Origin: Prostheceraeus crozeri
Lineage: Eukaryota > Platyhelminthes > Polycladida > Euryleptidae
Reading direction: 5' to 3'
Assembly (NCBI GenBank): GCA_907163375.1
Contig: CAJQUW010003636.1
Coordinates: forward strand, 310,001 to 374,000
Length of the DNA stretch: 64,000 bases
The position numbers were made by a program, and so were the translations under genes. Below, in pieces: positions 19,853 to 30,576 of this stretch. How positions within the stretch are numbered: position 1 is the stretch's first letter; the number at the start of each line of letters is the position of its first letter. The notes beneath the pieces are model-generated. The model made no database searches. It had not been told where the DNA came from and was given only the letters and a program-made list of their open reading frames with translations.

Positions 19853-20450
19853 AATAATAATAATATATTTTACCACAAAATCTACACAATGTGTAATCAG
19901 AGTGGGGGTACAGATAAGAGGTTACAGGAGTTATAAAAGAGTGAGAAAGAAGGTTTTCAATACTTTCTTGAAGCTGCGAGGGTTTGTTTCATTCCTCAAA
20001 TGTAGAGGGAGCGAATTCCATAATGAGGGTCCAACGAATTGAAAGGCGCCCCTGGCACCAGCTGTTCTTGATAATGGTTGATGGAGTAAGGGGCGTCCTT
20101 CGACCTCAGTGACATGAACGATGCAGAGGATGCAGCAGGAGTCAACAGATCTTTAAGGTAAGTAGGTGAATTGCCGTAAATACAATTGTGCACTAGGGAA
20201 CACACTTTGAATTGTACGCGGTAACCAATGAAGGCTTCGGAGAGTTTCAGAAATGTGAGCACGTTTCGGAAGTCGACGCACAAATCTGGCACAGGCATTT
20301 TGAACTTTTTAGAGTCGAAGTATGTTTGAAGTCTTACAACCTGCATAGATGACATTGCAGTAGTCCAATAACGTGAATACAAAGGAACAAATTCAAGTGC
20401 TGGCGTGATGGTCACTTATGCATCTTCGGATTCTATAAAGATTTCGCAGA
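19853..20450 (-). pseudogene. CR1/L2-like LINE, 3' end with (ATT)n tail
   Basis: On the minus strand it reads VQFKVCSLVHNCIYGNSPTY, LKDLLTPA, LRSKDAPY and then, after a frame change near 20042, a GPSLWNSLPLHLRNETNPRS end. That is the standard closing block of LINE reverse transcriptase ORFs (typically LWNSLP near the end). The upstream part (WTTAMSSMQVVRLQTYF) is also out of frame, so at least two frame changes exist. The 3' end is a short (ATT)n run at 19852-19866, the same tail type as the LINE at 42.8-48 kb. 5'-truncated. Confidence 0.75.
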
Positions 20451-20481
20451 ATAAGAAAAGATCTGAATTCTTCGAATCTGA

Positions 20482-20901
20482 TTGAATTTTGACAATCGAC
20501 GCAAAACTCACATTAATCAAAGGCGAAAATCAGTAAAAAGAATTATCGTCAAAGACGAAGAAGATTTCTGCACATATTTCATGCATGTAACGCAAGCTAT
20601 AACGCAGCGGAAAACAATGAAATTTCGCCTTTTCAGACAATCAAAGAGACAACAGATGTATAGAATTTCGTTTCACATGATACATAGTGTCTTTAGTGTA
20701 TTTTATTTGTCCTTTTTGACGCTTCTTTGGGGATCTTTTGATGTCGCCCTGCAATGTGTTGTTATTATGCGAATATCATCACAGGCTGCACACCTCACAA
20801 AAAATCAGAAATTAAATCGATGGATAAATGGATTCGAGCAAGAAAAAAATTTCATATCAAAACCAAGAAATGCAACAGTTAAAGCTCTAAAACTGCTTTA
20901 A
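20482..20901 (+). CDS. Unrecognised ORF, 139 codons
   Basis: A basic N-terminal half, a hydrophobic stretch (SVFSVFYLSFLTLLWGSFDV, about residues 71-90), then hydrophilic. The nucleotide block just upstream (CTGAATTCTTCGAATCTGA at about 20463) recurs at 38799, so part of it is a dispersed repeat. No family recognised; probably chance. Confidence 0.12.
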   Translation: MNFDNRRKTHINQRRKSVKRIIVKDEEDFCTYFMHVTQAITQRKTMKFRLFRQSKRQQMYRISFHMIHSVFSVFYLSFLTLLWGSFDVALQCVVIMRISSQAAHLTKNQKLNRWINGFEQEKNFISKPRNATVKALKLL

Positions 20902-21414
20902 CTATCGATATGACCCAACATTTTCCACCCATGGGCTAAATAGACCACATAATTCATTTAGGGATGCATTCAATTCTTGTGAAGGTGGTATTCCATGAGA
21001 CATTAAACCGTAATGATAAAATACTGGCTATTTAGTCAGCATCCTCTTGAAAAAATGATGTTTGACGGAGTTACGTCTCAGCTTATATTGCATTGAATTA
21101 AACGGCATTATATGATGCCTTATAAATACATCATGCCCGTCCAGTTAGCACTCAAAATTTTAATCGATAGCGACATTGCCAATTCCTCAGGACAACACAA
21201 TTTATATTTGAAATTATAGTTATTTCTCGTTAAATTCAAATCTGATCCCATGAAACAATAGTTATATCTCTGATTTCACCTCGAGTGACCTAATGACACA
21301 AACCGAAGTGCAACTATCGATTTGTGGCCCAACATCCACTATCAAGTGGTCAGGAAGTCAACAAAAGCAAGAATGTATCAAATTTTAATCAAAATTTACC
21401 ATTTCTCCGTCTTA

Positions 21415-21568
21415 CTGCTGGCTGAGGGAGACAAAAAAGAATAGTGACCTCTTGGCTGCTGATGATGGGTCATAAATCGATTGTCATAATTCGGGGAGGT
21501 GTCAGTAAGGACACTCGAGGGGAAATCAGAAATGTGGCTATTGTTTTTCTAACTCCCTCAGCCAGCAG
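21415..21568. mobile_element. MITE with TA target duplication, 154 bp
   Basis: Inverted ends CTGCTGGCTGAGGGAG (21415 on) and CTCCCTCAGCCAGCAG (to 21568) flanked by TA (21413-21414, 21569-21570). Second-order similarity continues inward (GACAAAAAAGAATAG against its partner). TA duplication points to the Tc1/mariner group. No coding sequence. Confidence 0.7.
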
Positions 21569-21570
21569 TA

Positions 21571-22906
21571 AAATAAGCGTCGAATATTTTGAAATGTTGA
21601 GCTTCAATTTGAAGCTTGAAGCGTAAGATGGGATGAGATTTGAATTCTAGGAGAGATAACAATCATTTCAAGTGTAAATTGTGCTTTCCCGAAGAATCGT
21701 TGATATAATTATCAATTAAAAAATGTGACTGTTTTCTTGAGTGTTGAGTGGACTAGCATAATACATTCGAGTACTCGAGTGGTGCTTGAGTGCTAGTCAT
21801 TCGAGTAATGCCCAACACTAATCTGCTGTATAATACAAACTGCATTCCAATCGCTTGCTAATCTCTTTTTTGTTTCCTTCCATCTCTTTCGGAAACGGAA
21901 AGCTTACACTTTTTGTTCCTGTAGAAGGTGAGGCCTCACTTGCAAGCTACGTAGAAAGATGACTCAAGAAGATGCAATTCCGAGAATAACGACAAAGTAA
22001 TTCTATTTGATGGGCGTACAAAGTAGCATTGTATGTACTGTACAGTATATAAGGCATTCTAGCAAGTGCTTAGATGTAGCATGTGTCATAAACTTAGTTT
22101 GATAAACACATACCGCATATTTTAGTGCAGATATCTCTGGTCCTTTAATGATCTCAGTGTATTATATGAAAAAATATCACACAGTAATTTTCATGAATTC
22201 CTAGATCACCAAATATCACATTTACATAGTTCGAGGAGCTGGGGTTCAATGGAAAAGGTCTGTTAGTGTGTCGCTATAAGCACATAAAAGAATTGTTTCA
22301 TAATTTTGCGAAATAGAAGCTTGGATTGGAGGCCTGTTTGATTCCTATAATAGGGTCCATCGACGAATTCCATCTTAATTGAGCGCATACTGTAATCTGC
22401 CACTGTCCATTGATGTTGATACCCCGCTTGGTGGTATGTTATGCTCCATAACATGCAACAACAAGATTTCACGACTTCGGTCTTGTGTATTGATCAAATA
22501 GCGCAGAATTTTCTTCAATCACTGAGCAACCCCGAAGGACATCTTTGATTCTAGATGCTGCTATAAGTTCACTCATTCTTAGAAGAAGTCATAAAATGCA
22601 CAATTTTTTGCTGACAAACTTTGAATGCCATCAGAGTTAGACGGACCATTGAACTATACGCATTTTATCAAACTTGAATCATGCTATCTTGAATATGATA
22701 TGTCATGCTATATTTCAAGAATGTCGAGGTTCAAAATTTTCTTGCTTTCTATGCCCGTCATTGGGATCTGAGTAGTAAGTTAGAAAACAACAATTTGACA
22801 TCATTGATGCACATGTAGTGGTAGGCTAAAAACAGAATTGATGGAAATTCACACCGTCTTCATGCGGCAAATGACTCGAATGGAAATGAATAAATTTGGA
22901 TATTCC
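21571..22906. other. Gene-free stretch
   Basis: Short frames only. No element recognised until the P-element-like end near 22907. Confidence 0.4.
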
Positions 22907-25797
22907 CATAGACTTCTGCATGGATTTCCATAGCATTTAGAAATCCATGGTTATTGTCTGATATATTCCGTGTATTATGTACATAACAAACGTAAGCCAT
23001 CAGATATCACACTCCGAATTACAGGTAAAACTATGCGTTATGATAGATATCATACGATATTTTCAAGCATTATCCTATATCCTATATCCTATATTATCCT
23101 AATTATCCTATAATGTTGATAATGCTTTCAAATATGATATATAATTTTCTTTAAGCAGCATATTTAAATTAAATCAAAAAAGATTAAAAATTAAATCAAC
23201 AACTTTAGAGTCTGCTCTGAACATTTCAACGAACAGGATTTTGTAGAATCATCATGTGATACCAACAAGTGGAGAAAAACTGAACCTCGAACGTTGTGCA
23301 ACAGAAGATTGAGTAAAGCCGCATTTCCTTCCATCTTTAAAAATGCTCCAGCCTACATGTCTCGCAATGTACCACGAAAAAGATCGTCAGCCTCTTTAAT
23401 GGAAAATCGACTTAAAAGAACATTGGAGGAAATGGAAAGGAGGAACACCGAATTTTTGTCTCAAGACATTGTAGATTCCTATTCAGATTTGAGGACTTAT
23501 GAAGCGCCAAACCATCTACAACATTTCAATAAAGTGTGGAATAAATCTTCCTTATCTTTTTGTGTAATTCGTAATGAACACGATGTACCGAAAATTGTTA
23601 AATCCCTTACCATCACTGATGATCTCCATTTTTTTACAACTATCGATGAAGCGAAACTTCACTCATTTGGTAGAGAGATATGCCCTTCAGGAAAGATTTC
23701 TCTTTTTTCACAAATTGATAATTTGCTCACTCTATTGAACAATCTATCTACCGCTGAAATAGATTCGAAAACATTACTTGAAAAAGTTATCTTGATCTGT
23801 GAGAGACTGATCGATCAATTTAAAGAGGAAGAATGTGAAATGAACTATTCAAAGATGTCTTTTATTACTGATCAATTGAAATTGTTGACAAAAAATAGGC
23901 CAAATTATTCCCCCGAAATGCTGTCAATGATGTTCCTTTTAAATAATCACAGCGCAAGTGCATATGAGTTTTTGTGTGGAACAAACTGCTTGACTCTACC
24001 GAGTAAGCGTCATCTACAGAGACTGACAGCATCCTTTTCTGATTTGCCAAACGATGATACCATGATTCAATATTTACAAACAAAAGTTACTGAAATCTCG
24101 CTTGAAGAAAGACACGTCATTTTATGCATTGATGAGATTCACCTAAAAAGAAAGGTAGAATTTGGTGGTGGAAGATTATATGGCGATGGAGATACTGGAT
24201 CGACGCCTGGTCTTGTACGGGCTGTTTGTGGATTTCTTGTTAAATCATTGAGAAATAATTTCCAAGACGTCATTTGTTTGGCTCCTACCACAAATCTGAC
24301 TACATGTGATTTGCATAAATTGTTCGTGAGAAATCTACGTCTTCTGGAAGCAGCTGAGTTGATTACTACTGCCTGCGTAGTGGATAATAGCCCAGTGAAT
24401 CGCAGCTTCGTTTTGTCACTTTGTCCTGATAAGAATAATTTCAAGATCATCAATCCAGTTTCAGGAGCTCCATTGTTTATGATATTTGACCCAGTCCATA
24501 ACTTCAAAAATATTTACAATAATTGGACAACCAAAATTGTGTTTGAATTTCCTGACTTTGAAAATCCAGAAGTGACTCATACACCTGACATTTCCGATGT
24601 TCGTACACTGGTTGAAATGGAATCAGGACTCTCTGCCAGAATCGCATATAAGCTTAATCATCGGGTATTAGAGCCACACGGTCTTGAAAAAACAAATGTT
24701 TCTCTGGCAGCGTCAGTGTTTGATGAGTCAACCATTGCTGCGGCATAGTTGTACGATTTATCAGACGGATTCATTCGATTTTTAAAACTGATCAACAGAA
24801 TATGGACTATATGGAATATAAAATCACCTTCCAAGGGCAAGCATAAGCGGCTTCCTGATGCGAATCCCATCCAGAAAAATGACAAGAGAATTCAGCTTTT
24901 GCTACAATTTGCAGATTTTTTCAACAACTGGGAAAGTTCCAAACTACCAGGTTTATCAAAGCCAACTTTCTTAGCTGTAAGACAGTGCTGCAAAACTCAA
25001 GCCGAACTGATTGTATACTTGATCGAAGAATGCAATTTCACAACAGTATTTCCCGGCTTGATTGTCAATGATAGGATAGAGCGTAGATTCGGTAGATATC
25101 GCCAATTTCACAGTGGAAATTTTCTTGTTTCTGTCCGACAGGTTCTTCAAGCCGAAAAGAAAATTCGGGTATCAACTCTCCTAAAATTCTATGGATTTAA
25201 ACTGAATGATTTGCAGCACTTCAGTGATGAAGAAGATTCCATGCACTTGCTCTCTCAATCTATCATATCATTACCATTGAGCGAATCTTCTGAATCATGG
25301 ACAAAAGCATGATTCTCTACATAGGAGGATACATCGCTCAATCATTGGGAAAACGTTTGAAATGTCATCCATGTAAAGAATTTTTGATTCACTCTGAGTT
25401 CCTAGCTATGGAATCTGAAATTCATCTTCGCTTAATAAACATAAGAAGCAGAGGAGGCTTGAAGCGTCCATCACCATTTGTTGTCTCTCTAGTTTCATCT
25501 GCTTATCAGACAATTGCAAGAATCAGAGATGACTCTGAGCTACAGTCAGAACTGTTCTACAGAAGTTCTGTCACAGCAATTTTGAGCAAAATGACGCTAG
25601 AATCATCCAACGAAATACGATCATTCAACAAGATTAGTTGTGATTGTGACTTGAAGCAGCTAGCATTCAGAGTAATCTTTCATGCATATAACACATTCTT
25701 GAAAAACTATGCCTCAGAAATGAGTGACAGTCAATCATCCGCTTCGTTGGCGTACAGGCGTCGCAAATTTGCAGTCAGTCAAGTGAACTCATCTTAG
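22907..25797 (+). mobile_element. P-type (THAP) DNA transposon, copy 1
   Basis: CATAGACTTCTGCATGGATTTCC near 22907 matches the outer end of the P-like element at 56.9-59.0 kb, so it is taken as the 5' end. A TATCCTA-rich simple repeat lies at about 23064-23110. The transposase follows. The 3' inverted end was not found, so the right border is set at the end of the ORF. Confidence 0.6.
23209..25797 (+). pseudogene. P-element / THAP9-like transposase
   Basis: Starts after a plausible splice acceptor (TTTAG, 23204-23208) inside a THAP domain: VCSEHFNEQDF then PRTLCNRRLSKAAFPSIF, the C-terminal half with the closing PSIF. A coiled basic stretch (about 23390-23450) comes next, then the catalytic part: ILCIDEIHLKRK (near 24119), CVVDNSPVN (near 24380), MIFDPVHNFKNIYNNW (near 24482, an invariant-like DxxH), HKRLPDANPI and FADFFNNWE. 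It ends in YIGGYIAQSLGKRLKCHPCK. One in-frame TAG (24746-24748) and one frame change near 25300 break an otherwise long frame. The first THAP exon (CxxC side) is missing upstream. Length (about 860 codons) is close to the family's. Confidence 0.85.
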
Positions 25798-27563
25798 TTT
25801 TTGGTATGTTGCATCATTCTTCTTTGATCACGCATTGGTAAAGTTTATGCGTATATTGGTATTGCAGTGGTATAGTAAAATTCCAATATGTCCTGATAAT
25901 TATTGTCATGCGAGTGTTGTCAAAAGAACATAATTAATGTGATCCCGTGAATAATAAAATGTTAAGCATCAACAGTAATACTGAATTTTCTAAGACTCAA
26001 CTTGTAGGAATGATACATAGAGATTTTTCGAATGTCACTTCCTGGTCAAGCGTAGCGCCGATAACTAGGGTTCCCTGGGTTTATCCTCTAAATCTATGGC
26101 AAATGTCCAATAACCAATGCGATTATACGAATATTTCTATGAAACTTTATCTTGTCCGCCCAGAGGGGCAAAGATAAAAAACATATCCCTGCGACATTTT
26201 TCATATCATGGCATATTACCATCACAGATATAGAGGATAATATAATTCTTTCATGAAGATTGCCTATAGTCTTAACTAACGGCGGTAATCTTTTAGTGTA
26301 GGGTCCTTGAGTGTGCACGAGCGTGTAGCGTCATGCTTTCAAGTTACTTTGTTGATTGATGCGATCTTGTCAATTAAAGAATTTAGGAACAGATACTCAT
26401 GTAATCCGCTGTATTTTTCATTACCAAAATGAAGCAACTAGCATTATGTTTATTCAAAATTATTTCGCTATTCTGAAAGCATCTGAGCAAAAGAAGATAA
26501 TTATTTCATCAGAAATTCTTCTAATTCGAAGTTAAATCTCGAAGGCAATTGTTGTATAACTACACTTTGCTCAAGAGCACCCTTGCCCCCTTTTGTCTCC
26601 CATTAGTCAGTGTAAGGGGGCGTGCCACCTTTCGCCACCCTGTTCCGGCATCGCTGCCAATACAACCTAAATCACGACAAGAAATTGAATTGTAGGGTGT
26701 CATTAGGAGCAGTGGTAATTCTCTCGATGACAATTCTCTTGACAACAACCGTAAGATTTCACACCTACAGAGATAAGAGATGGTTTCAATTGCATGTCGA
26801 AGTGTCATCAGAACACCTTGCATGACATTTTGTTGACGCAAATGTACTCCTATTTAATTATAAGCTGTGAAAGATTTTTGTTAACGTTTTCTTTATCTAA
26901 AAATAAATACATAATCGCTAATTGAAGTTGAGGTAGAGAGCGGATAGGTTTGTTAATTACTTTCCAACAAAATTAATTGAGTGAGATTCTATTTCTAATT
27001 AAGCTTGCCTGACTTACAGAGTCTCCGTTGGTTAAAAATATAATGTTCCCAATGTAACCACGCCCTATTTTGGCATTCTTATGAAATTCGTTCATGTCAA
27101 TGGTAATAGCATGCGTTGATGAGTTAACGAGCTGAGCAATTTTGATCTTTCTTTATCAATCTGCACGTTTATACTTATCGCTTAGATCAACTAAGAAAGG
27201 ATCTTCTTGTGAAGGAATTACGTGGGGTAAAATTTCTGGTTCAACTATGTCGCTATCAAAGAAAGAGAGCTGCTTTCATTTGTAACCGGTCTGCTGAATA
27301 GTGCATGTTTGTTAACCCATTTAGCTCAGATTGTTATTCAGAATGTATGAGTTTTCCCGCCTATGAATTCGAACACCACTAAAGTCCTGCAATCAATATT
27401 TTGATGATTTCACCGTCTAAATCAACAGCAATTGATTTGCAATTTCACATGCCGTTAATCTTGATATATCCGTTATATCATGAGCTTTTTTAAGGTTGAG
27501 TAACGGATTTGTGTCAGAATTGAAATCGTTTGGGTTTCTGTGTTCTACCAGTCAAGATGCACG
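25798..27563. other. Gene-free stretch
   Basis: Short frames only, some G/C-rich sequence near 26580-26650. Nothing recognised. Confidence 0.4.
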
Positions 27564-27763
27564 GTACACCAGGGCTTTAGCAACATCGCCCTGCCCCGAC
27601 CAAAACTCTTGATGTCCGCGTGGTCGGCCGGCTCATGCAGGGATTGTCAAAAATTAATTGACCTCAATTAATTTTCAATTGATTGTAATCAATTAATTAA
27701 TTATTGAGTAAAATACATTAAATAATAATAACTAAACAAGTCTTTCAACGCACAAAATTATTA

Positions 27764-27804
27764 TACTAAAATCGATTTCGCCGGTCAGACCTGGTCACTT
27801 AGTA
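27764..27804 (-). ncRNA. Hammerhead-like fold, left arm
   Basis: Mirror of 28797-28837: TACTAA/TTAGTA stem I, a short GTC/GGC stem II, GAAA and self-complementary TCGA as stem III. The core begins GTGACCA, further from CUGANGA than the right copy. Confidence 0.4.
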
Positions 27805-27935
27805 CATAGACAAATCTTACTGATGTAATAGAGATCAAATGCTAAATCATTTGAAATCATAGAACTTTAACATCATAAAAATCAAAGAGATAGAAATAGT
27901 AGAAATGAAGTCCTAGCACAGTATAGTGGTGAAAA

Positions 27936-28701
27936 TCAATTTCTACAAATAGTCACTGTCGGTACATTGGCCTGATTCCATTCGCTTTTGTTGTTCATTA
28001 ATATTTTTGAGGCTTGTATGCTGTTTTTGATGTTAACGGCTTCCGATATTTGTCGTTCCATGGCGTTGTTGTGGTGTATGCTCTTTACATTTATCTTAAA
28101 TTTCTGTTCTTGTTGCTCATGTACCTCTTTACAATGTTTCCAAAGTGCTGATTCTTCTTTCCTTTCCTTGCATTGTTTCCAGTGTTCATTTCCTCTCAGC
28201 TTTGCAGTTCTTGTCGTCTCTCCAATGTAAACTCCCTCACAGCTTTCGCATATTATTTCATACGTGATTCCTTGTTCTTTACACTTCCCTTTACCATCAC
28301 TGTCGCATACGAAGCATTCATTTTCGCTCCATTTTGTTGATTTGAATGGATCTGATTTTTGTAATTTTCGTTTCAATGTTTCTCCTGATTTCTCAATCAC
28401 CTTTATTTTCACTCCACTCCTCTTAATTACTTTCTGACATTCTTTCTTTAATGTTGAGTTAGGCGTCGCCTGAATGAATAGGACACTATCATACTCATTT
28501 CTTTTATGCCACTTTTTCTTTTTCTTTTGATTTTTCTCTATTTCTTTCCAATCGCTTCCATGCTCTTGGTCGGTATAGTGGTCTTGTTCCGTTTCTGTCA
28601 TCTTCGAGCAATTTATTGTATGCATTCAATGCCGATTTCGTTGTTTCTGTTCTGAATTTTTTGTTGTATCCAGAAATTGTACAATATTCTTGATACAACA
28701 A
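27936..28701 (-). pseudogene. Penelope-like GIY-YIG protein, C-terminal part
   Basis: The 229-codon main frame reads RNEYDSVLFIQATPNSTLKK (the linker domain that follows the PLE reverse transcriptase), CFVCDSDGKGKC (Cys pairs), YEIICESCEGVYIGETTRTA (YIG strand) and RGNEHW with the conserved H and E. It ends near NNKSEWNQANVPTV. The N-terminal 60 codons (YNKKFRTETTKSALNAYNKL) lie in another frame with a shift near 28600. The lysine-rich stretch (about 28510-28545) is low complexity. Distinct from the PLE family at 8-9 kb. Confidence 0.8.
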
Positions 28702-28796
28702 AAAAATTCAGAACAGAAATAATTGTAATGTTAAAATTCTATGATTTCAAATGATTTAGCATTTGATCTCTATTATATCAATAAGATTTGTTTATG

Positions 28797-28837
28797 TACT
28801 AACTGACCAGGCCTGACCGGCGAAATCGATTTTAGTA
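28797..28837 (+). ncRNA. Hammerhead-like fold, right arm
   Basis: Stem I TACTAA (28797-28802) with TTAGTA (28832-28837), core CTGACCA (28803-28809, one change from CUGANGA), stem II GCC (28811-28813) with GGC (28819-28821), GAAA at 28822-28825, self-complementary TCGA (28826-28829), cleavage expected after the TT at 28830-28831. Confidence 0.5.
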
Positions 28838-29995
28838 TAATAATTTTGTGCATTGAAAGACTTGTTTAGTTATTATTATTCAATATATTTTACTCAATAA
28901 TGCTTTCGAAGTCTTTCTTTGACAATTGTGTTGAAATAACAAAAAAAATTAATTAATTGGCAAGAATAAACTATTTCAATTAATGGATTGATGATATTTC
29001 AAATTTCAATTAATCAATTGCTGCATTTTCTAATTCCAATCAATTAATTGTCATCTGTTAGTAGCCCACATGTACATTGCATATACGAGTATATCGCCTC
29101 TTTAGTCTTTTACTTCTCACAATTCACAATTATAAGCTTAGTAATCATTTCAGCCTTGCATTTCAGGTAGGCAAGCAGCAACAACGTTAAGATTCATCAG
29201 TAGTCACAAATTAATGTTTGTTTCAACCAGAATAGACCACGCAGCCCTAGAAATCAGGCGAAATTTCTCCACTCAATCGTCACTGATGAAAACAAAGGAG
29301 AGAAGCACGAACGCCTGCATGAACTATATGCCAACGGCATCTCTGCGTCTGTGAGAGAGAATTCTAAGGAAATTATCCGCTTGCCTGATTGGTCTGACTA
29401 ATCGCAGCATTAAAACATAAAAAATGGTTAGCATGGTTGTTATGTTAGAGATACTTTCATGCAAAGGAAATTTCTAAGACCATAGGTTGCTTGTTGCTGT
29501 GTAACGTGTGTATAGTTAAACAAGTCTTGGATCAAGCAAATTAATAGTTCATGCTATCAAGTTAGAGAAACTGTTCGAATTTTGGATTCCAATTTTAATT
29601 ATTGACATGCCAATGAACTGATTGATATGTTTTCCAATTTCAACTGATTTCAATTAATCAATTTCTTTGTCCAATTAAATTGCAATCAATTATTGACAAT
29701 CCCATGGCTTATGTCGCGCTTCAGTGGGAACTCTTGCTTATGCGGAGTACCGGTAAGCCTACGTATTCTACATAGAAATCGAATGATGTCTAACGGTCTA
29801 AATTGAGAGGCTGCTAGTCTTAATTAATAGATTACAGAGGCGCCGGCTTAGTTCCGATCGGTTTTGACCACACCGGTCGTCGGCCCTGCGCAACCGACTT
29901 TTTCTGGCTGCTGGCCTAGCATCGGCCGGCCGGTTTTGATCACGCGGGCCCGCCCCCTTCCGCCGAAAACACGATCGGTTCCAACCCTGGTACAC

Positions 29996-30576
29996 ACCTC
30001 TATAATATGCATGGTAGATACGGGAAATTCTCATCAATGCGAGCTTAGAAATATGATTTACTTACATCCGATGAAGTACTGTCAATGAAAGTAACGATGA
30101 TAAATTGCTACCTCCTCTACACAATATGTATCCGTATGTAGTGGGAAACAGACGGAAAATGTGTCTTAAAGTGCCTTTTCGACTTTCACAGTGTCCAATG
30201 TTGGTACATTCTACCTCGTTGCAGATAGACATAAAAGTCAGCATGAAAATTATCGAAATCAGCCTTCTGTTGGCTCTGTTTGGCAACAGGTCAAGGACTT
30301 CAAACTATCAATCAATTTCACCAACAATCAATTAATTATCTTGCAGAAATCGACGGTTACTGAAAAACTTCCCAAATGTATCCGAAAACACAGGAGAAAA
30401 AGCGCAAATTGTGAGGACTTCTGTATATAGTTCTAACTCTCAAAATTTAACAGAAACGTTGACTGATCGGATGAAAAGAATCAAGTAGTTGGAGACAGCA
30501 TTTTGAGAGGAGGAATTCTACAACAGGTGAAAAGGCAGATATTTTCATGAATTTCAAAAATATATACTATGTTACG
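29996..30576. other. Gene-free stretch
   Basis: Overlapping frames under 80 codons, no motif. Nothing recognised. Confidence 0.4.

Larger units (their letters stand above)
27703..28903. mobile_element. Head-to-head Penelope-like pair, one arm deleted inside
   Basis: Left arm tail 27703-27877 and right arm tail 28723-28903 are inverted copies (ATTGAGTAAAATAC outward, ACTAAACAAGTCTTTCAA). A second inverted match joins 28641-28667 and 28690-28719 (TTCTGTTCTGAATTTTTT), so the right copy holds the ORF start and the tail but lacks the nuclease in between. The intact copy is on the minus strand. Confidence 0.75.
27638..29705. mobile_element. hAT-like element, CAGGGATTGTC family
   Basis: Left CAGGGATTGTCAAAAATTAA, right TTATTGACAATCCCAT, inverted. 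Flanked by GGCTCATG (27630-27637) and GGCTTATG (29706-29713), an 8-bp duplication with one change. Subterminal sequence is crowded with CAATTAATT motifs on both sides (27656-27702 and 28940-29060, 29600-29695). No transposase left. A PLE pair was inserted near its left end. Confidence 0.7.
27570..29989. mobile_element. Outer hAT-like element of a three-level nest
   Basis: CAGGGCTTTAGCAACATCG on the left and CAGGGTTGGAACCGATCG read inward from the right are similar inverted ends. GTACAC flanks both sides directly (27564-27569, 29990-29995), a 6-bp match where hAT normally gives 8, so the case is weaker. About 70 bp remain on the left and 280 bp on the right; both are GC-rich (GGCCGGC) unlike the surroundings. 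Confidence 0.4.

Noticed and set aside
22263-22472. 69-codon minus-strand frame upstream of the P-type transposase
   Set aside because: No THAP cysteines or other motif; not the missing first exon.
29970-29990. Possible pol III B box (GGTTCCAACCC)
   Set aside because: No A box at the right distance on either strand; the sequence is better explained as the inverted end of the outer hAT-like element.
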